Assembly (NCBI RefSeq): GCF_901709675.1
Contig: NC_051099.1
Location: 5,084,001 to 5,148,000, forward strand
From: Syngnathus acus
Taxonomy: Eukaryota > Chordata > Actinopteri > Syngnathiformes > Syngnathidae
Length of the DNA stretch: 64,000 bases
Direction of reading: 5' to 3'
Shown here: one piece after another, positions 1 through 11,828 of the stretch
Position numbering within the stretch: the first letter of the stretch is position 1
Layout of the letters: every line of letters starts with the position of its first letter
The notes under the pieces: model-generated
Seen by the model: only the letters and a program-made list of their open reading frames with translations
What the model was told of the DNA's origin: nothing
Databases searched by the model: none
Translations under genes and position numbers: made by a program

Positions 1-2760
1 TTGACAGCTTGGGTGTTAAATGCACCTTGTTATCATGATTTAAAGCAAAGGTAGAGGATGGCGTGCACCCATCGGGACCTTGGGATAGATAGGACAGTGA
101 GGGAGAGTGTATGAGGCACACACACACACACACACATTGGGTCTATCCAGAAAGTGTATATCAGACAGAGCTCAGGCTCATTTGCATTCTCCACAGACTG
201 AGAGCAGCAGCATCACCACCGCCACCGTGCCCCGAGGGAGCTGCTGCTGATGCTGCTGCTCTCGCCCTCTAAGAGGAGACGCCCAGGCTGCTCTGCTGAT
301 GAGCAAGCACGATGGGACTAAAACCAAACACAAAAACAGATAAGGGCAACCGGGGTAATGTGTTTGGATGGAGAAGATGGATTCTTGAATGAATGCAGTC
401 AAATAGGGCGCTCCAAGTGACAAAACACTTGTCATTCAGATGTTCTAAAACTTTTGGCCGCATGAGGAAAAAAAATGGTAAAGCGTTCTAGCCTGCTGAA
501 AGAAAAGCTGACATGATTCATAACTTTCATTTTCTCCGATGTTTTTGATCTCTACTACACATAGAAAAGAATTGTCATCAGTGTTCCAATACTTTTGGAG
601 GAAAGTTTTCTCATCTCTCAGGTGATTCCACTTTTATATGACTGAATCTGAGAAACAAAAACATCCAAAACTGAAATATTTTTGATCATCCAATTCAATA
701 AAAAAAAAAAAAAGTTAAAAAAATCATTTTACTAACACCAACATTTTAAATGTGAATTAAATACAGCTGAATTCTTTCCTGAAGGACAAACAACTACAAA
801 TCCAATGTGGACTATACTAATGACAAAGCAACTCTGAGTTCAACCTTCTAAACGATGACGAATGATCTCCAACAAACAAATGAGCCGGTTAATTAAATGG
901 GCTTTTCCAAACTTGCTGATGAATTAACACTGAAAATAGTCATGCTAAATTATTATTTATCATCTGGAATGTTGTGACCCACAAGGGTGACAATTTGATG
1001 GAACTTTTTAACCAAATCTTTTTTCTTTCCTTTATATCAAATGTACTGCACATTCTTTCTACCTTCCAAACCGCAGAGCTCGCTTAAGAGCTCATCACGC
1101 AAGGTCAAACCGTGAAATCCAGAGTGTTAAGGTGAAAACACTGCAGAGCAGCCCTGAAGTCTGGACAGGAAGGTATTAGGTTAAGTCCTGGCACGGAAAC
1201 ACACAGGAACGTGGAGTCAGATGCCAAGCACAGTTGTGGATGCTCCCATTTCTGCAGAGCCCCGCTGGGCCTCACAATATTCGTGTGCTACTGTAATTAA
1301 ACACGGACCACCCGTACACACACACACACGCGTGCTAATTGCAGGCAGGGGGCATTCTAATCATTATAGGCTAAATTAAAGCAATCAATTGAAAGGGGAG
1401 ACCAGCAGAGAGGAATCCATTCATGGTTCTCCTCGCCCCGCACACCGACATGTGTCATCCATTTAATCGCACAAAACCTTTGCTATTTAGGACACGAGCA
1501 CCCTTTTAATCACCTTGATAGTTCTCTAGTAGCGTGCACATAAAAAAGACACACAAACAAATGTCAGCTAATCCCGCAGCAACAAAAAGTCCTTGGCTGA
1601 CATGACTACATTGCTGTGCACATCTGCAAGGCATTTTCTCTTCTCTCAGTTTTCTCAGACGGAGCTAAATGTCCTTAAAAATGGGGCAGGTAATCTTCTG
1701 TTTTTGCCAAAATCTGCTTCTGCATCCATACAGCTTGGTCGTAGGGGAACGCCAATGTATGAGTGGATCCAATTCCAACATTCCTGGCGTTTACATCATG
1801 CTCCCTGTCACCAGGGAGCTCTCGCTTGCTCTCTCCCACTTCCATCCAGCTTGGGATTTATTAGGAATGGTGCTCCAGCACTGGCTTGTGGTGTAGAAAC
1901 AGAAAACATTATGATCATGAATTCATTTTGAGGCCTTGTAAACACTGCCGCGTTCCCGGTAAGCAGGTGGTTTTATTTAGAGGAGAGTTTCAGAGAACAG
2001 AACATTAAGGAGCTCTAAATCACTAAGATCTGTCGCTATTGGATGACATTACCCAAACCATTGAATTCACTCCCTGAAGTATTTGACATTGTGACGGTAA
2101 ATCAATGTTTCAGGTCATGAGCTTAGAGATGAACAAAGGAACAAGATATGAGCAGTGATGGGATAGTGAGGAGAAAGGAAACGCCATGGCAAATAAAACA
2201 ATCTCGGTCCATCCTGCAAACACTGATCACATGGACAACAAGTGAGCAGATGGCTTTTTTTTACCCCTCTCATGTCAAGTCATTTTCATTTGTCATTTGG
2301 TGAGATGGCTTTCAAATGTTATCATAAAGCGCCACCTGCTGGATGATATAAATCCTGTCCAACATGTTTTAAAAGTGTTTTTGATTTGATTTTGTACATC
2401 TTCAGAGCGCTTCCTGGGGATCAGAGGGATTACATATTGTTCAAAGGTAAAATTGGGCAGGATAAAAGTACATAAGAATTTCCAACATATTAAATATAGA
2501 CTATTGTTCTACTTTCCCATAATTACTAATATAATATACATATTTGTCAGACTTTGCAAAAACCCTGTTGAACCTCTTCAGCTTCTCTTTGAGCTCTTCC
2601 GGTAAAATGAGAAAAAATCATTTTACTTTAGCAACCATTATTGCTTTGATTTTTTTCCCATCATCAAAAACAACTTTATTCAAACAAAAAATCTTTAGAA
2701 ACCATGAAATCATTAGCTTTCGCCAACACTGCCACACTTGAAATTGAAACATGCGCGTCT
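1..2760. other. Intergenic region upstream of rnft1, no gene seen
   Basis: No exon with recognisable protein similarity was found on either strand. The stretch holds a short CA repeat at about 117-136, an octamer-type POU motif (ATTTGCAT) at 180-187, a second short CA tract near 1315-1330 and a poly-A tract near 700-713. The short open frames here show no domain and look like chance. The CTCF-like site at 2329 is listed separately. Confidence 0.6.
2329..2342 (-). promoter_or_regulatory. CTCF-like motif
   Basis: The minus strand reads CCAGCAGGTGGCGC, which fits every position of the CTCF core consensus CCASYAGRKGGCRS. It lies about 0.6 kb upstream of the rnft1 start. The match is seen; binding is inferred. 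Confidence 0.45.
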
Positions 2761-2769
2761 ACAAATAGA

Positions 2770-2783
2770 CCGCTAGGTGGCAG
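2770..2783 (+). promoter_or_regulatory. CTCF-like motif in the rnft1 promoter
   Basis: The plus strand reads CCGCTAGGTGGCAG, one mismatch from the CTCF core consensus, about 160 bp before the rnft1 ATG. It is followed by an A-rich GAA-containing stretch. Two degenerate copies of a similar arrangement lie directly upstream of ptrh2 (43445-43572), so it may be a shared promoter module and not an isolated site. Confidence 0.4.
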
Positions 2784-2821
2784 TAATGTAACACAAAAGA
2801 AACTACGGAGGACAAATGCAG

Positions 2822-2829
2822 TGACGTCA
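2822..2829 (+). promoter_or_regulatory. CRE palindrome in rnft1 promoter
   Basis: A full palindromic cAMP-response element, TGACGTCA, sits 112-119 bp before the rnft1 start codon and is followed at once by an ETS-like ATCCGGG. Full CREs near the start of TATA-less genes are typical CREB/ATF targets. Use in this gene is inferred from position only. Confidence 0.45.
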
Positions 2830-2920
2830 TATCCGGGTTTATGGCTGAGCTGGAAAGTCAACATCTTAAGTATTTTCCCTTTTGCTGATGTTTCGCTTGG
2901 CGTTTCGGCGTTCTCGTTAA

Positions 2921-2944
2921 ATGGCGACTAAAGTGTTACAATGA
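2921..2944 (+). promoter_or_regulatory. Upstream ORF overlapping the rnft1 start (ATGA)
   Basis: A seven-codon ORF begins at ATG 2921 and stops at TGA 2942-2944. Its stop overlaps the rnft1 ATG at 2941 in the four-base string ATGA. The context of the first ATG (TAAATGG) has G at +4 and A at -3, at least as good as that of the main start (ACAATGA, A at -3, no G at +4). If the transcript starts upstream of 2921, rnft1 would need leaky scanning or stop-start reinitiation. Confidence 0.6.
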
Positions 2945-5900
2945 AACTTCGGTTGCAGAATGACAGGTGAGTGGACATACTCGTCGCTGCTCAAGTGGCC
3001 TATCACAAAACATCTGCGAGCTAATGCTAACATTTGTCTGTCATCAGCTGTCAAACTCCCCAGGTATAAAGAAATACACAAATAGTAATAATTCATCTTC
3101 ATGGCTTGTGTTTGTCGTTTTGATTCCTGAAATACAACATCTCCGTTTGAAGTACCCAAATTATGTGTGACTAGTAAGCTCTTGTGTGACAACATGGCTA
3201 CTAAACGTACAATAAATCAACATATTCTATAATAATTATAACAGTTATAATAATAAAAAGAGGCCATTATTATACTTGTGCTCCCCCAGGTGCCTTAATA
3301 ACATGGTTGTGACATAGTTGTAGCAAAAGTACCCAAAAGGTTAGAATTTTGAGTATACTTATCACACACCCTCCTCTTCTCTTGCTGAAATCAGCCCACT
3401 TTTAGGGGCTCTTCCATGCAAGTGAGCAATCTGTTCTAAAGAGTAGCATACTGGGAAGGGGAAGTTGTTTACTCAGATGGAGAGTTGAAGAAGTTGAGAA
3501 AAGTTTTTCTTTTGTGCCCAGAAGAGCTGTGAAAGTGAGGGAGTCTTCAACTGTCATGCAGCCTATTTCCAGCCAGGAGGGCACTCACGTGAGAAATGGT
3601 TTGTCCCTTACTCTGCAAGCAGAGCTTCCCAGCAGGACCACGCTTCCTGGTGCCGCGGGCTCCAACACCGGTGAGGTGCACGTATCCATGAGCGGCGGCA
3701 CACCGAGCGATTCCGCCTCGGCTAGGAGGTCCAGAGTCAACCCTCACGGCCACTCCCATTCCCACGGGCCTACTCGCGGGCAGCGACGCCCCGCTTCCGA
3801 TGCCGACCAGACAGACCCCGGAGACCCGGACTCTGGCGAGCCCAGTAGTTCTCTTTCGGAGCTCCGCTGCTTGTTTCGCTGGCTCCAAAAGAGTCTTCCT
3901 TTTCTCGTCATTTTGAGCGCCAAACTGGTCATCCAGCATGCGTTAGGTGAGTGTAAACAGACTCACAGGCTTTACGCTGCAGGTCTGAGTGGACAAGACC
4001 AATTTTGGCTGAATAGAGGCTTTGCAGCTGACGTCATCAAGCTACCCACATTAGCTTGGCGGCCATCATGGCGGTCAACTTTTCAGTGCCGGTCAACGAC
4101 TCACACACGCTTTCTTGTTATATCTGCTGCTATTTGAGCTTAAGAATGCCGGATACCTGCTGTGCTGTTGGATGTAGCAATAGACGAGGCGATAAACCAA
4201 ATCTTAGCTTCTATAGATTTCCGGCGAACATGAAAAAACGTGATAAATGGATCGCGGATATTCGTCGTGAACGATGGAAACCTACGATTTACACAAGGAT
4301 ATGCAATGAGGACTTCATATCAGGTATGTAAACAAACTATTCACCCCTGATTTGTTTCACAAAATGTGAAATAATACAATATGGGATGATACAAATATGA
4401 TTGTTGAAAATGCTGGGTGCATTTTTAGAAAGGCAGCAAGAGCAGCAAGGCAGGGAATGGGATGATTTCTTCAGTTCACCCCCCCGTTTTTATTTTGTGT
4501 TTATTTTTTCATGATGCTTGAAAACGTTATCAATGTAAATATTGAATTATATTTATTGGTTAAGTTTTCAAGACAATCAGATGTGGCATCATGCAAAAAT
4601 AAACAAATAATAAAAATGGTAGCAACTTGAACAGACAGGTACAGTATCTGAATGATTTCACTCTATTCAGTTTTTTAATATGTCAAGTTATGAAATGCCA
4701 TTACAAAACAAATCGACGAGGTAATTATAAATATCTGGATATGAGCGTTCAGGCAGGTCGGCTGTTGCAAAATGCTCGGGCGATTTTAGCATGCTTCTCG
4801 GTAAAAGGTACGGATCCGTTGTGCCAACAAGGTTCAACTTCTCTCTGTGACGATTCTTGGAGTCTTCATCCAAATGCCTAACTTCGTTGGATAGCAAATC
4901 AGCCATAATTCGGAAGAAATCGGTGAAAACGTAGCGCAGAAATCAGACAATCCATACAAACACGTAGGAACGAGCTGACTAGTTGACCGCCAAGATGGCG
5001 GCATAACACAAAATCACGTGATAAAACCACGTGACTGCAAAGCCTCTATAGGGTTGCAAAGCGATTTTAAAATTCAGTTACATTTCCATGGGTATAATCC
5101 AAATTGGGAAGTTTCCTTGGGAATCAAGGGTAAATTAATGCATTACAGTGAAGCATAATTAGGGCCTGACCAATTAATCATGGAATTAAAACATTTCCAT
5201 CACCGATTAGTTTGCAGATTAAATCATGCAGTTCGTATTTAACTGGCTTACGTAATGACTTTTCTTTCACAAGGGCTCGCTGTTGGTGTTGGCCTCTTCA
5301 CAACTTTTTTCTACGTGAATAAAAGCATCCAAGCCCAAGTGTTTCTTCAGGTAAGAGCTCGCTCATTCCAATTGGAGCGAGTAGAATCATGCTTGCTTGG
5401 AAATGAGGGTCACAAATGTTTTGTCCTCAGGGCCGCCATGCAAAGCTACATTGTGTATGGCTGCTCCTGCTCCTGATCTCCTCCACCCTCCTGCTTTACT
5501 ACACCTTCCTCCCTCAGACGCTTTACAACTGGTAATGTCTGTAGGAGCAGCGGATGAGCAACGACTGTTGTGCATATTTTAATCATTGCCGTTTTTCGAT
5601 CCTCAGCCTCGTGTTCCTCAGTCCGACTATTGAACCTCTGGGATTCTGGGAGGTCCTGTGGGCAGTTGGCGTCACCAACTTTGTCATCAAATTCCTCTTT
5701 ATGGGGATCAAGTGCCTTGTCTTGCTGCCGCCTCCTTCGCTGCTCAACTACAGAGCACAGGTGAGAGCAACTGATTCTTTTCTTTGGGCTGATAAACTCT
5801 TGGCCAAAGTCAGCTGGGATTGGTCCAATCATTATTTCGTGCGCAGGGACGCTGGCTGCTGTTAAGCGAGGAGCTGGCTCAGGTCCACCAGGCCGTGGCG

Positions 5901-6582
5901 CCCGTGCCGCTCTGGTTCCGCTACCTGGTCACCTACCAAGAAGCCGACGGCGTCCCGGCGCTCACAGTCGGCATTTTGCTGGCTCTGCTCTACCTCATTC
6001 TGAAGGTACGAGATTGAGCAAAACCAAACAAGATGTCATCTTCTCGTTATTCGTTCTTTCTCTTGCAGCTTTTGGGATTGTACGAACAGTGGATGTCTTT
6101 ACTGAAAAGCGTGAGGGTCTTTCTTAAGAGCGAGGTCAGTTGAGCGAGTTGATGGACCCCAATTAAATATTGTTCCTCCTCTCGCCCCAAGAGCTGCTTG
6201 TACTGAATGGAGTGTTATTCCTTTCAGCATACAGGGACTGCGGCAACAAGGAGTCAGTGCATGGAGGCTGGAGACGTGTGTCCCATTTGTCAGGGAGAGT
6301 ACAGGGACCCTCAGGCTCTCATCTGCCAGGTAAAACATTCGTCATTGCTATCCTTTAGTTATACAAAGATAGGTACGAGCCTCAACTGATAAGACAAAGA
6401 AGCATGTGAAAGATCAAAATAAATTGTACCGCTGTCTGACTCCGCAGCACATATTCTGTGACGAGTGCATCGCTCTGTGGTTCAACCGGGAGAAAAGCTG
6501 CCCCCTCTGCCGAACAGTGATCACAGAAAAGGTGTACAAGTGGAGGGATGGAGCCACATCCCCTCACCTGCAGATTTACTGA
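2941..6582 (+). CDS. rnft1: RING finger and transmembrane domain-containing protein 1
   Basis: Nine coding exons join in frame: 2941-2966, 3522-3946, 5274-5350, 5431-5531, 5607-5760, 5847-6005, 6069-6134, 6228-6329, 6448-6582. Together they give 1245 nt, 414 codons plus stop; every intron is GT-AG. The product resembles vertebrate RNFT1 along its length: a His-rich HGHSHSH patch, the SLSELRCLFRWLQKSLPF segment before the first membrane span, several hydrophobic spans through about residue 316, and a C-terminal C3HC4 RING. The zinc ligands are C354, C357, C369, H371, C374, C377, C388 and C391, and the protein ends in HLQIY. In the known family the protein is an E3 ubiquitin ligase in the ER membrane acting in ER-associated degradation. 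The start was chosen because ATG 2941 splices in frame to exon 2; the short N-terminus is the least certain part. Human RNFT1 is slightly longer. Intron 2 contains a transposon remnant. Confidence 0.96.
4146..4323 (+). pseudogene. THAP-domain exon of a transposase, truncated and mutated
   Basis: From ATG 4146 about 59 codons read as a THAP domain: MPDTCCAVGC with C5 and C10 as the first two zinc ligands, a Ser-Phe-Tyr-Arg-Phe-Pro block, a Trp at the usual place, then RICNEDF. A THAP domain needs Cys-x2-His at that last point; here His is Asp (GAC for CAC), so the fourth zinc ligand is lost. A good splice donor, CAG followed by GTATGT, follows at 4324. No downstream transposase exons are recognisable before the other inverted repeat. 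Confidence 0.75.
4688..4906 (-). pseudogene. Start of a second transposon ORF, possibly YqaJ-type protein
   Basis: The minus strand is open for 72 codons from ATG 4906, near the right inverted repeat, pointing into the element. It contains the string YPDIYNYLV, which resembles the N-terminal region of the YqaJ-nuclease ORF found with ISL2EU transposases in fish, as I recall it. No nuclease motif is included because the rest is deleted. The assignment rests on a short motif and on position opposite the THAP start. Confidence 0.45.
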
Positions 6583-6723
6583 TCACACACGTTTGGGAGC
6601 GTGAATGAATGTGACTACGTCTGATTGTCAAATGTGTGCAACACTGGTCAGGTAATTTTATGAAGCCACCCATTGTCATTAAATTCAAAGTTATTCTGTA
6701 GTTTGTTCATATCCTGAAGTATA

Positions 6724-6747
6724 CCCCCCCCCCCCCCCCCCCCCCCC
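6724..6747 (+). repeat. Poly-C tract in rnft1 3' UTR
   Basis: An unbroken run of 24 C lies 142 bp after the rnft1 stop and before the first good polyadenylation signal, so it should be transcribed in the 3' UTR. Such runs are length-unstable and may bind poly(C)-binding proteins. Confidence 0.9.
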
Positions 6748-6892
6748 GCATTTCACTTGTTTTTGCATTGTACTGTATTTTTTGTCATATGCCTGCATGT
6801 TGCCCTTCTCCCAAATTATTCTTCTATTGTAAATACAAGAAAATATTTTTCAACAATTTGCAGGAAGTCAGGTTTCAAGAGATTATGTAAAA

Positions 6893-6898
6893 AATAAA
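6893..6898 (+). terminator. Probable rnft1 polyadenylation signal
   Basis: AATAAA lies about 310 bp after the stop codon, in an A/T-rich stretch, with a second overlapping copy just after it. No canonical signal was noticed closer to the stop. Confidence 0.5.
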
Positions 6899-6899
6899 T

Positions 6900-9800
6900 A
6901 AAAATAATGATAATTTTTTATCCAGCATTCATGTCAGTTGGGAGGTAAGAAAAAGTGCATGTACCTCTGACCGGCAGTGACTGCTGTAGACTCTTTCGTC
7001 TTTAAGGTTTAAAGTTCATTTGAGACTGCTGGCAAATTGCACACTGCAATGCCGTTGGACGAGGTTCTACTAAACCCAACAGCAGCCTGTATCAGGCACA
7101 ATGGACACATGAATTCTAAAATTTATATTTTTCTAGTTCATACCCTAAAATGGGTACAGCTAAGTTCATAAAATTTTACAAGTTTTTTTGAATATTTTTA
7201 CCGAGATGAAGTAGCTTCCGAGTAAAAACACCAAAGAACCTATTAGACCCTTCTACTGTGACGTCACGTTTGCACGCTGTGTGCTAAGGCGAATCCTTCA
7301 TTGATGTATTACAAGACAAGTTCATCTGGAAACAAACAATTTAATGAATCAAGTTTTATAACAAAGTAATGGTCAAAGTAGACGTACCTTTGCTTTTCCC
7401 ATTCGAATAAGACTCCAGGCTCTTGTCCTTCCAAGTGTTGGCACCCTTCTTTACAATCAAATAATTTGTCATGTTGCGGTAGTTCACTTCATGTAAAAAA
7501 CTGGCTTCATTTAACTGGTCTCAAAGTTTTATCCAACAAGTTGTAGTAGTAGGTGTTTCCCCGAGGGCTCTCCTTCCAACCAATTTAAGTTTTTCTATAT
7601 ATTGTCTTCGAACAATGGCTTACAATTCGGACTTGTAATAGACAAGTGTCCTAAAAGGGACATTTTCACAAAACTAGACTGATTGATTACAAACAAGGCT
7701 TTGCCTAGTTTGTAATTATTGCATGCATGTCCTTTGCATTGTGGGTAAAATGACGTCTGGGAGAAGGACCTAATATATTTTACTTAATGAAATGAAGCCT
7801 CTCCTCTTGTCCATTTCACTCCAGAACTATCCTAATAAAATGCATTTGAAAAAGTTACCTTGTATTTGTTTGTTGTATTCTTTAAACATGTCAAGATTTG
7901 GCGTCCTCTGCTGTCTAAATTTGGGATTGCAACAAAGCCGATTTGAATTTGCCTGGTAAGAAAACATTACACAATTATAACCAATAGATGGCAGCAAAAA
8001 CCCTTTAAACGTGAAAGACATTTCCAAACATTTTTATAATTATGTATTGTACAGTGCAATAACCCCCCCACACATTTTTAAGACTTTATTAATAACTCAA
8101 GCTACAACAAAACTGTTATACACCCCCCAAAAAATAATTATTCACAGACTTAAGATAAGATACAAATAAGCATTCATGAATATGAAATCCACACATACTT
8201 TCGAATTGCTGTCGATCGTTGCCTTCTTACTTCACAATCCTTGGACGAAGATGTTATAATGGTTATTTCCTATTCAAAAAATAAATTGTTCAAAGCTAGT
8301 GGATCCACATCTTACAAAAATAATTTACACAAAAATGTCATGAAATGAATGTCCTTCTCAATGCCATCAAAATAAATAAAAACGTCATTTTCCTTCAATT
8401 GAATTTAAGCACATGTCTAGGTTTAAAACTTATTACTATTATTATTTTATTATTAAATTAGTAAAGACATTTGTTTCGGGAGTCATTCCAGTCAGACTCA
8501 ATTGTTTCGATTTATAATTATTCAAATTTATTTTGATTTGTGTTTTTCTTGCGTTACTTGTAGAATTTCAAATGCTGTGATTTAATGCACAATATGTCGA
8601 CTACAATATGCGAAGCAGTTAACAAGCTATCTCTGTGAAAAATGTTTTGTAAATAAAATGTACTACTTATCACTATCAGAGGACTACCATCATGTGTAAT
8701 GTTCTGAACTCAACCCTCCGAGGCAGATGGCCACCCAACAATGACTTGAAGGTTTCTTCATGAAAACATGTTCTTGCTCAGATGTGATTGTTTTTAGTTC
8801 TCTTTAAGACGCTCAATCCTGGACCTGGTCCATATATGTAAAAGTCCCTTAACATGTATCGAATAAATGTAATCATTTCTGCCCATGAGTCAGCAGGACA
8901 TCTCAGCAGTGGCTCAATCCAAAACACTCAAATCTAAAACAGTGCTTCGGTTTCAGTCCTTGGCTTCTCGTCATTGCTTTTTTAGCCCTCAGCGTGTGTG
9001 AGAGTACAGCCTTTTTTTCTCTAGTTAACGACTCGTTTTATATGATTGAGCCGTAATCAAAATCTGCCAGCAAGTCGGAAGGAGAATTTAAGAGTCGACA
9101 GGTTTACAAGGGAGGTGATTCTCACGCACCAAACTGACATTGTAATTACTCATTCAAGGAATCTATATAAATTCTTGATGCTATTGACATTCCTTGCATC
9201 AGTAAGGCTACATATGGCTGAAGCATATTTGTGCAATGACATCACGCCATGAAGCATTTTATTCTGAAAGGTTTATTCCTGCTTGAGTTTTAAGCGAGCT
9301 TAGATTGGAGGGTAGCGCTCTTATAAAATAGGTCAAACTCAAGGTGTGTGTGTCAGGTACATAGTTGGTTTTGTACGCCCACTCGGTTGCCTCATTGTTC
9401 CCTAATCTCACTGGTTTTCACGTCCCGTGTGTTCAGGACACACCTGAGTGACGCAGGTTCCTTGGCAATACTCCTGGAACAACAAAAGAACGAAGGAGAA
9501 ATGAAGAAGCAACGTCAGGCTTCACTTGGGCCTTCTTTCCATTTGGTTATCAAGTGGAGGCGCACCTTTTGTGTTTAGCTAACGATATAATCAACATTTG
9601 TGAGTCATCGTAACCTAACAAGGGTGCAGGATGTTTAAACATTCATATTAAGGTATCAAGAGTACGCGAGTGACAAACAAGACGCAACAAACCGATGTTT
9701 CCCAACCCTTGTTGAGTCACGGCACATAATTAACATGTTAAAAAAAAAAAAAAATAGAAAAGTCTCTCAACACGCCAGCAAATATATATGGCATGAAAAG

Positions 9801-11800
9801 TGGATACTCATGACAAGGTATAATTATGTACTTTCTGCTATCATATTAAGGGAGAATATTTTTGAAATTGTTCACTCGTTTACTACATTGCTGACAGATG
9901 AACCAAGATACGTTCATGGTAGGAAAGAAATCTTACCAATTAGAAATTTCCGTCAGCACGCACGGTTTACTCACACACACCCATGCTGAGAATCACGGCA
10001 AAAAAAGGGGGGAAAAAACGAATTAAACTTTATTTGAAAGCTCTGTGTGAAATATTTTTGTTTTGACCTGACTGGAAATTACAATTTACATTTGGAATTA
10101 TTATTGGAATTATTAACAGACAGTCAACCAAAAATACGTGTAAAGAATAAATAAATAATATATATATACATATAAATAAATATATAACTGTATATATACA
10201 CACACGCACACACACATATAATCTGTATTTTCCCTCAAGAAGGGAACTCAAGAACAAATGTTAACACCATCATTTAGAAATCCAATATTGACTTGTTTTA
10301 TGCAGAAGCAGGAAACCTTCAGGCGAGGTGTGTGTCATTGTCAGCAGTTAAATATTTACATTTGCATATGTTAATGAGGAACAGACAAAGTTATAAAACA
10401 ACAGTAAATCAGACTGCTTCAACATATTTTGGTAGTTTACAAATAGTACCAAACCAACTTCGGAATTACTTATAGATAAGAGAAAGGACCTTTCATTGAG
10501 GGATATTAAAAAGTGCCCTGCACGTTAACAGTTAATTCAGCGAAAACCAAATCAAGAGAAGGCTAAAACGTGACTTGTTCTGAGGTCACAAGAGTATTTT
10601 AGCACGTCTCAGACTGCGAGACTCCAAGAGCACATGGGGAGAGTGAGTGGGTCAGTGTGCCAACAATTCAAATCAAGTTCAAATTAGTATACCGTAAATG
10701 TACGCTACTGATAAGTGAACCACGTTAAGTTTTGCTCTCTGTTTGTTGGACTAGACATATGTTGCACACAAAAATACTGTATATTTTTATTCAAATAAAC
10801 AGAAAAAAAATAACTGAGTTAAGATATATTTTAATCTAATATGTTGTAAAGCATTTTTTATTTTTTGACTACTTTTTATGGTGTCTCAAAGTCAAGTGGT
10901 GTGATACTAACATGTTTGAAGAAAGCATAAGTGCTATAAACAAGATTTTACTTGCAATCCAAAATGGAGATGATGTCAGCGTAGAGAGAGCAAATCAGTA
11001 ATGTGATAAGCGCTTGAATGTGAAACATTAGATGTGACTATCTAAGTGGTGATGGATCCTCCTCGTCCTCTCTTGGCTGACATGTGAGATTCTTGAGAGG
11101 CTTCAGGGTCACCCACCGTCTGGCTCTGTGTGGTCAACGCTTGAAGCAAAATCAAAAAGACACTTTTTTCTTTTTTTTTTAAAGTATGCTTTATTAGAAG
11201 TAAAAAAAAACAAACAAAATACAGCCTTCAGCAATAATTCAAGTACACAGTACAACATGCTTTTACAGAATATAAAGCGGATCAAATGTGGACATATTTA
11301 TAAGGGCCGAGGGAGGCTCATCACAAAAGAAAAGCAGTCTGAGCCATCCAACGTGCTTTTATGATCAGAAAAAGTCTGCTTGAAAATAAATCACCAGAGA
11401 TTGACTGACTTTTTCGCCTTTCTCCAAAATGCCCCCTTAAAAGTTGTCCCGATAGTGTGTTAAAAAAAAAAATAAAAAAAACATTTAGCAAGAGTAGAGA
11501 GTTGAGGACAGGGAAGTGTAAAAGGGAAGAGTGCGTGCGTACTACACTGTCACAATAGCGTGTGTTGCAACCATGTGTGTGCGCTGTCTGGATTCTCTGG
11601 AAATTCAAGAGCACGCAGCCGGCTCGCAAACCCACAAATGACCTGCGTTCATCTGCGCTCGCGCACATGAATGCATTCGAGTTGGGGAAATCAATCAAAG
11701 CATCATTTGCATGCTTGACGGACGGTTGGGATAAAGGGAAGTATCACGGTAGCGCACCCACCCTGAAATGGGAACTGAGACAAAGAGAGGAGTAGTACGA
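6900..11800. other. Non-coding stretch between rnft1 and mir-21
   Basis: No exon of a known gene was recognised. In human the corresponding interval holds TUBD1 and RPS6KB1; nothing resembling tubulin or S6-kinase motifs is visible here. Contents are A/T-rich sequence, a CTCF-like motif at 7981-7994 (CCAATAGATGGCAG, one mismatch), and an AT/CA microsatellite at about 10154-10220. The stretch may include the downstream part of the mir-21 primary transcript. Confidence 0.6.
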
Positions 11801-11828
11801 CGAGGAGGAGGAGGAGGAGGAGGAGGAC
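11801..11828. repeat. (GGA)n trinucleotide repeat beside mir-21
   Basis: About nine GGA/GAG units end 36 bp from the 3' base of the mir-21 hairpin. In the minus-strand primary transcript the tract reads as CCT/TCC repeats. Confidence 0.9.

Larger units (their letters stand above)
4013..5049. mobile_element. Decayed THAP-encoding DNA transposon (ISL2EU/IS4EU-like) in rnft1 intron 2
   Basis: Terminal inverted repeats AGAGGCTTTGCAG (4015-4027) and its complement (5035-5047) enclose 1.03 kb. Dinucleotide AT flanks both ends (4013-4014 and 5048-5049), a possible target-site duplication; a TA reading shifted by one base is equally possible. A subterminal inverted repeat pairs 4062-4079 with 4982-4999 at 17 of 18 bases. 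Inside are a THAP zinc-finger start on the plus strand and the start of a second ORF on the minus strand, both pointing inward. From memory of the family, ISL2EU elements carry a THAP-type transposase and a YqaJ-type nuclease and duplicate AT, which fits. The middle is missing, so the copy is non-autonomous. P-element-like or other THAP transposons remain possible. Confidence 0.8.

Noticed and set aside
11042-11150. Minus-strand frame ending AKRGRGGSITT, preceded by a plausible acceptor, looking like a C-terminal exon
   Set aside because: No family recognised, no matching upstream coding exon in phase, and the acceptor is weak. It may be an exon of the mir-21 primary transcript, but a protein is not supported.
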